11,028 nucleotides of DNA, taken from NCBI GenBank assembly GCA_946482165.1, contig CAMLQS010000157.1, forward strand, positions 1 through 11,028, written 5' to 3'. Shown piece by piece: positions 6,842-11,028 of this stretch. The notes under the pieces were generated by a model, which did no database searches, was not told where the DNA came from, and saw only the letters and a list, made by a program, of their open reading frames with translations. The DNA is from an uncultured Verrucomicrobiota bacterium. GTDB taxonomy: Bacteria > Verrucomicrobiota > Verrucomicrobiae > Opitutales > Opitutaceae. Made by a program: the position numbers and the translations under genes. Numbering within the stretch: position 1 is the first letter of the stretch; each line of letters begins with the position of its first letter.

Positions 6842-8332
6842 TTACGAAAGGGATGGGGAGGCCGCGGCGACGCGGCGGGGAAACAGAAAGGCGCTCGCGC
6901 CACCGACGAGGAGGATGGAGAGCGTGCCAAAGACGATGACGAGCAAACCGTGGAAGGGGCTGCGCAAGGCATCGGGCCACCACGCGACGCGCGGCGAAAG
7001 CGTGAGCCAGAGGATCACGAGCACGCCGGCCGAGACTCCGGCCAGGCCCGCGCGTCCGTCGGCGCGAGGGATGAGGCGCCCGAGGAGAAACAGCCCGAGC
7101 ATGCCGCCGCCAAAGATGCCCGCGAGCTCCCACCAGACGTCGAGCGCGCTCTTGATCGAGATCATCGCGAGCGCGGCCGACACGCACACCGCGCCGAAGC
7201 CGAGCGTGGAGTAACGCAGCACGCGCATGGCCTCCGCCTCGCCCGCGCCGGGACGCAGGTGGCGGCGATAGACGTCGTTGAGAAAGAGGGTCGACATGCA
7301 GTTGAGGTTGGAATCCATCGCCGCCGCGCAGAGTCCCGCGACCACCAGACCCGCCAAGCCGGCGGGCAGCTGCGTGCTGATGAAATACGGGAAGACGCCG
7401 TCGGCCTTCAGCCCGGCGGGCAACAAGTCCGGCTGCCCGGAGTAGAACGCGTGCAGCGCGGTGCCTATGAAGAAGAACGCCGCGCCCACCGGCAGATAAA
7501 GCAGCGCGCCGAGCCACACGCTGCGCGAGGCGGCGCCGTCTGAGCGCGCGGTGATGTAGCGCTGCACGTAGCTCTGATCGACGCCGAAGTTCTGGAGGTT
7601 GATCACGACGCCGTAGACGAGCACGACCCAGAAGGTGGATTTCGCGAGGCTCCCGTCCAAGCTGCCGAGGCTGAACTTGCCCTGCGCGGCGGCCTCGGCG
7701 AGCGCCGGGCCCGCGCCGCTCGGGATCTTCAGCAGGATCACCGCAAGCGCGGCGAGCGCGCCGCCCACCAGCACCACGGCCTGCACGACACCCGTCCAGA
7801 TCACCGCCTCCGTGCCTCCAAGAAGTGGATACACGACGATGACCACGCCGGCTACCAGGATGATCGTGCGGATGTCCCAGCCGGTCAGCGGGACGAGCGC
7901 GAGCGCGAGGAGATAGAGGATCGTGCCAAGCCGCGCGACCTGCGTGAGGATGTAGCAAAGCACCGCGTAGAGCCGCGCCCACGCGCCAAAGCGGCGCTCG
8001 AGGTGGTGATACGCGGATAGATCGCCCGCGGTGCGATAGAAGGGCACGAACCAGCGCACCGCGACCCACGCGGCGAGCGGCAGGCTGATCGCGAACACAA
8101 ACGCGTTCCAATCTCCCGCGTAGGCTTTGCCCGGATTCGCGAGAAAACTGATGCTGCTCACGTAGGAGCCGAAGATCGAGAGCCCCACCGCCCAGCCGGG
8201 CAGCGAGCGGCCCGCCGACATGAAACGCTCGCTCTCGCGGTTGCGGTGGTAGAACCAGACGCCCAGCCCCGTCACGCCGACCAGGTAGGCGATCAGGACG
8301 AGCAGATCGGGCAGCGAGAGCGTGTTCGGCAT
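6842..8332 (-). CDS. Solute:sodium symporter (SSS) family sugar transporter
   Basis: A 496-residue inner-membrane transporter with about 12-13 hydrophobic helices (for example 7-28, 45-65, 76-98, 116-146, 155-171, 176-201, 233-250, 271-297, 322-350, 371-392, 396-421, 428-446, 460-484). SSS landmarks include the TM1/2 region GWAVGLSIFGSYVSSISFL (46-64), WNAFVF, YHHLERRFG (108-116) and GGTEAVIWTGVVQAVV (172-187). The likely cargo is a mono- or disaccharide released by the neighbouring secreted enzymes; the family usually couples uptake to Na+. The helix normally holding the Na2 serines reads LCAAAMDSNLNCMST (334-348), which seems three residues shorter than in SGLT-type relatives and has Ala where Ser-Ser is expected. 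The ATG at 8332 lies 10 nt after the GH43-like gene stop and lacks a Shine-Dalgarno. The stop TAA lies 7 nt before the BNR gene. Confidence 0.92.
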   Translation of the reverse strand: MPNTLSLPDLLVLIAYLVGVTGLGVWFYHRNRESERFMSAGRSLPGWAVGLSIFGSYVSSISFLANPGKAYAGDWNAFVFAISLPLAAWVAVRWFVPFYRTAGDLSAYHHLERRFGAWARLYAVLCYILTQVARLGTILYLLALALVPLTGWDIRTIILVAGVVIVVYPLLGGTEAVIWTGVVQAVVLVGGALAALAVILLKIPSGAGPALAEAAAQGKFSLGSLDGSLAKSTFWVVLVYGVVINLQNFGVDQSYVQRYITARSDGAASRSVWLGALLYLPVGAAFFFIGTALHAFYSGQPDLLPAGLKADGVFPYFISTQLPAGLAGLVVAGLCAAAMDSNLNCMSTLFLNDVYRRHLRPGAGEAEAMRVLRYSTLGFGAVCVSAALAMISIKSALDVWWELAGIFGGGMLGLFLLGRLIPRADGRAGLAGVSAGVLVILWLTLSPRVAWWPDALRSPFHGLLVIVFGTLSILLVGGASAFLFPRRVAAASPSLS

Positions 8333-8342
8333 GGGCGACGCG

Positions 8343-9377
8343 TCAGGGCTTCAACAAACGCTCCACCACCGCGCGCGGCACGGCGAGGATGCAGCCGTGG
8401 CGGGCCTGCGGCGGGAAACTCACGCGATCGCTCACGTCTTCCCAGGTCTTCAGATCGCGCGAGCGGACCATGCCGATGGCGTCGAGCATGTGCTTGTCGA
8501 AATAGACTCGATATTCGTCGCCGGCCTTGATGGCGGCGGGGCCCTCGGCCCAGTAGGCGGCGCCGGTCAGGGGCGGCGAGACCGGATCCCACGGGCCTTC
8601 GGGCGAGCGACCGCGCACGAGGCGGATGTTCTTCTGCGTGACGGGCGCGAGCGTCTCGTCCTTCACGAACATCAGCCAGTCGCCGGTGCCGTCCTCGGCG
8701 GGGACGATGTTCGCGTCGATCACGTTGTAGCCGGCGTCATAGAGCAGCGCGGCGGGCGTGAAGGTTTTGAAGTCCTTGGTCCTCGTCGCATAGATGCGGT
8801 GGTTCCGCTCCGGGCGGCGGTTGGACATCGCAGTCTCGGGGAAGCGGCCGAGAATGGTCGTGGACCAGTGGATGAGGTAGTGGTGCTTAGCCGGGTCCCA
8901 CACGATCTCGGGCGCCCAGCAGTTCTGCGCCTCGGACTCGTGGGCCATCACGGGCAGGGTCTTCTGCTCCGACCAGTGGATCAGGTCCTTCGACGACGCG
9001 TAGCCGATGGTCTTGCCGGTCCAGCCGGTGGTCCACACGAGGTGGAAAACGCCGTCGGGCGAGCGATACAGATGCGGGTCGCGCATCAGCTTGTTCTCGC
9101 CGGCGGCGGGCTTGAGGTAGCTTTTGCCCTCGTTGAGTTTTTCGAATCGATGGCCGTCGGCGCTCCACGCGAGACGGAAGCCCTCCGCCTCCTCGGCGTG
9201 GTAGAAGTAGGCGAAGAGGTAGCAGGTCTCGGGCAACGCGGTGACGGAAGCGGAGGCGGCGTCGCCCGACTTTGTCTCGCCGGACGGCGGCCGGCACATA
9301 TGGCAGCAGCCGGAAACGAAGGCCAACGCGAGGCCCGTCGCCAACGCCAGCCCGAGGGGCTTCAGGAAACGGCGCAT
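8343..9377 (-). CDS. GH43-like five-bladed propeller glycosidase, predicted lipoprotein
   Basis: A 344-residue protein with a lipoprotein signal: MRRFLKPLGLALATGLALAF then VSGC, with Cys24 as the probable lipidated residue and further cysteines at 25 and 28 (CCHMC). It is probably tethered to a membrane and faces away from the cytoplasm. The rest is a GH43/clan-F-like propeller: FRLAWSADGHRFEKLN (68-82), KLMRDPHLYR with Asp100 (96-105), GKTIGYASSKDLIHWSEQ (121-138), NCWAPEIVWD with Glu157 (152-161), YNVIDANIV with Asp221, and YWAEGP with Glu278 as the likely general acid. Relatives are generally called arabinosidase or beta-xylosidase, but this branch lacks the usual DP base very near the N-terminus; Asp100 is the likely substitute. 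The substrate is uncertain (arabinose, galactose or another side group). The ATG at 9377 lies 5 nt after the upstream stop; the long in-frame extension overlaps the upstream gene and is rejected. Confidence 0.87.
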   Translation of the reverse strand: MRRFLKPLGLALATGLALAFVSGCCHMCRPPSGETKSGDAASASVTALPETCYLFAYFYHAEEAEGFRLAWSADGHRFEKLNEGKSYLKPAAGENKLMRDPHLYRSPDGVFHLVWTTGWTGKTIGYASSKDLIHWSEQKTLPVMAHESEAQNCWAPEIVWDPAKHHYLIHWSTTILGRFPETAMSNRRPERNHRIYATRTKDFKTFTPAALLYDAGYNVIDANIVPAEDGTGDWLMFVKDETLAPVTQKNIRLVRGRSPEGPWDPVSPPLTGAAYWAEGPAAIKAGDEYRVYFDKHMLDAIGMVRSRDLKTWEDVSDRVSFPPQARHGCILAVPRAVVERLLKP

Positions 9378-9382
9378 GGGCG

Positions 9383-10993
9383 TCAGTCGTTGGGCAGCAC
9401 GTTGAAGGCGGGTCTCCCGTCGTTGCCGATGCGGCGCACGCGGACGGCGATGCCGGACTTGCCGGGCAGCTTCACCTTGCGGCCGGCGGCGTCGACGAAG
9501 TGGTAGTTGTCGAGCTTCTTGGTCGTGAACTCGCCCTCGACCGGCGTGACGGTCATGTCCCAGGTGTCGATGATCTCGGCCTGGTAACGCTGCCCCTCGC
9601 TCACGGCGTTCTTGTAGAGCTTGAGACTCCACTCGGTCGGCCGGGCGTGGCCGAAATAGGTGAGATAGTAGAGGCCGGGGACGCCGCCGGTGCTCACATC
9701 CTGCCACTTGTCGATCGGGTCGATGCCCTGGGCCGGACTTTCTTCGAGGATCTTGCGGAGGAAGGCGAGGCGCGCCGGGCTCTGGCCGGTGAGCTTGCCG
9801 CCGAACGAGGTGAAGGTGTCTTCCTCGACCGTGTGGAAATAGTCGCCATGGCCGACGTAGGTGCCGGCGACGGTGCCGCACCAGAAACGGTGCACCATTT
9901 CCTGTCCGGTGAGGTTGCCCCAGCGGTAGGGGGTGACGCCCTCGTATTTGACTTCGTCATACACGACGGGCTTGCGCCAGACGCCGCGATACATCTCGGC
10001 CCGGCCGGGCTCCTCGACGGCGGCGCCGTTTTGCATCGAGACGTGGGTGATCCATGGCTTGCCGTGGTCGAAAATCAGCGCGCCGTTGTGGATCGAGCGC
10101 AGGCGCTGGTGCGGGTCGCACTGCTTCACGAGCGCGCCGAGCCGGTCCCAGTCGGCGTCGGTCTTGGTGCGGAGAAAATCGTATTCGTTGGCGAGGGACC
10201 ACCAGACGTGGCGGTAGGCGCCGAGGCGGGCGACGACGTAGCGCACGTAGCGTTCGTCGTTGGCCGCGTCCATCGTCTCGAAGCCGAACTTGCCGTAGGG
10301 GTTGAAGAGGATGAGGTCGGCCTCGATGCCGAGTTCGCCGAGCTGGGCGACGCGCTTCTCGTAGTGACGGAAATACTCGGGGTTGTAGCGGGTGAAGTCC
10401 CACGAATGCGGCGGAGTGCCGGCGAAGGGCCAAAGCGGCGGGGCGAATTTCTTTTGGTAGGGGGTGGGCTGCGGAGTCACGAGCATCCGCGCCTTGTTGA
10501 ACGGCGCCGACGCCAGCGTGCGCAGCGTCTGCTCCTGCACCTCGTCGGGCGTGTCGGTCCAGTTGTAGATCGTGGTGCCGACCTGCTTGTAGGGCGTGCC
10601 GTCGGCGTAGGCGAAGTGGAAGGTGTTGTGAACGCGCACGGGGCCGTGGTTGCCCTTGCCCGGCGCGGTGGCGGTGAACTTGCCCAGTTTTCCGGTTAGG
10701 TCCCAGCGGTTGCTCTTCGTCTCATAGCGCCAGTCGCCGACGGCGTCGGGGCTGAAACGGACCTTGTAGACGCCGTCGCCGTCGTAAAAGCCCGGAACCT
10801 CGACGGTCGCGCGGCCGTCGGTGAACACCGCGCCGAAGCGGACCTCGGTGAAGGGATTGCCCTCGGCGGGACCCTTCAGCTCGATCTCAAACACGCCCCA
10901 TTGTTCGACCGCGACGGGCGCGGCGGCGCGGAGCGCGACGACGGCTAACAGGACGACGGAACACAAACCAAGGAGGGCGCGGACGGGTCTCAT
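9383..10993 (-). CDS. Secreted DUF5060/DUF4038-like TIM-barrel glycosidase candidate
   Basis: A 536-residue exported protein. The signal peptide is about MRPVRALLGLCSVVLLAVVALRAAA (1-25). A DUF5060-like beta-sandwich follows: QWGVFEIELKGPAEGNPF (31-48), FYDGDGVYKVRFSPDAVGDWRY split over 69-90, and then HNTFHFAYADGTPYKQVGTTIYNW (122-145), the entry to a DUF4038/apiosidase-like barrel. WWSLANEYDF (264-273) presents Asn269-Glu270, a classic clan GH-A acid/base pair, and KPVVYDEVKYEG (341-352) presents Glu347, the likely nucleophile. The C-terminal ~120 residues form a beta-rich domain (DUF5605-like: YYLTYFGHARPTEW, 442-455). The two glutamates support a retaining glycosidase; the linkage is unknown. 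The first visible gene of the operon starts at the ATG at 10993, preceded by a C-rich stretch with no Shine-Dalgarno. Only 35 nt upstream are in the window, so the operon may continue. Confidence 0.85.
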   Translation of the reverse strand: MRPVRALLGLCSVVLLAVVALRAAAPVAVEQWGVFEIELKGPAEGNPFTEVRFGAVFTDGRATVEVPGFYDGDGVYKVRFSPDAVGDWRYETKSNRWDLTGKLGKFTATAPGKGNHGPVRVHNTFHFAYADGTPYKQVGTTIYNWTDTPDEVQEQTLRTLASAPFNKARMLVTPQPTPYQKKFAPPLWPFAGTPPHSWDFTRYNPEYFRHYEKRVAQLGELGIEADLILFNPYGKFGFETMDAANDERYVRYVVARLGAYRHVWWSLANEYDFLRTKTDADWDRLGALVKQCDPHQRLRSIHNGALIFDHGKPWITHVSMQNGAAVEEPGRAEMYRGVWRKPVVYDEVKYEGVTPYRWGNLTGQEMVHRFWCGTVAGTYVGHGDYFHTVEEDTFTSFGGKLTGQSPARLAFLRKILEESPAQGIDPIDKWQDVSTGGVPGLYYLTYFGHARPTEWSLKLYKNAVSEGQRYQAEIIDTWDMTVTPVEGEFTTKKLDNYHFVDAAGRKVKLPGKSGIAVRVRRIGNDGRPAFNVLPND

Positions 10994-11028
10994 GCGGGGG
11001 TGGTCGGAGGCGGGGTCGGGGGTGAGCT

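Noticed and set aside
5362..6939. 525-codon open frame on the + strand
   Set aside because: Antisense to the GH78 N-terminus and the BNR gene, both of which have strong motifs. Composition is typical of a GC-driven shadow frame.
6831..8111. 426-codon open frame on the - strand, same strand as the symporter
   Set aside because: Out-of-frame copy of the symporter region, extremely rich in Arg/Gly/Ala with no hydrophobic helices; the true frame is the SSS protein.
9378..9881. 168-residue N-terminal extension of the GH43-like protein
   Set aside because: Overlaps the C-terminal coding part of the upstream gene and is Arg/His/Pro-rich; the lipoprotein signal starts at the ATG at 9377.
9272..10699. 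475-codon open frame on the + strand
   Set aside because: Antisense to the DUF5060-type gene, which shows signal peptide, domains and catalytic residues. Repetitive Val/Gly/Ala sequence with no recognisable motif.
10985..11022. Four G-runs on the + strand (GGG, GGGGG, GGGG, GGGGG) that might form a G-quadruplex
   Set aside because: Loops of 8 and 11 nt are long, the region is simply G-rich, and the window ends here so context is missing.

Overview
The window is very GC-rich, with dense coding and strong G/C preference at third codon positions. The gene content is a sugar-transport symporter beside glycoside hydrolases of the GH78, GH43-like, BNR and DUF5060/DUF4038-like types. There is no SusC/SusD pair, and a short CdsZ-type zinc-ribbon protein is present. 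This points to Verrucomicrobiota, most plausibly the Opitutaceae. The placement is inferred from gene types, not from a marker gene.

Layout. The left end (1-1321) reads on the + strand: the 3' part of a class I SAM methyltransferase, then an alpha/beta-hydrolase esterase of the enterochelin-esterase-like group. A GC hairpin followed by TTTT (1332-1358) closes this unit. Everything else reads on the - strand. From right to left the order is: a secreted DUF5060-type glycosidase-like protein (9383-10993), a GH43-like lipoprotein (8343-9377), an SSS-family solute symporter (6842-8332), a BNR/sialidase-fold secreted protein (5761-6834) and a GH78 alpha-L-rhamnosidase (3059-5764). These five genes are separated by 5, 10, 7 and -3 nt and form one obvious operon. 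After a 114-nt gap comes a sigma-54 activator with only AAA+ and Fis-type HTH domains (1967-2941). After a further 225-nt gap rich in inverted repeats comes a small C4 zinc-ribbon protein (1358-1741).

How the genes work together (inference). The four secreted enzymes would trim side groups from a rhamnose-containing plant or algal polysaccharide outside the cytoplasm. GH78 would release L-rhamnose, the GH43-like lipoprotein would act from a membrane, and the BNR and DUF5060 proteins would act on linkages that cannot be named from sequence. The symporter would bring a released sugar into the cell. The adjacent sigma-54 activator is a candidate regulator, but no operon promoter is visible because the window ends 35 nt upstream of the first operon gene.

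The best candidates for something new are: the regulator's intergenic region (a perfect 20-bp palindrome about 90 bp upstream of a sigma-54-like -24/-12 element); a symporter that appears to lack three residues at the usual Na2 sodium site; a sialidase-fold protein without sialidase hallmarks; and the uncharacterised DUF5060-type enzyme.
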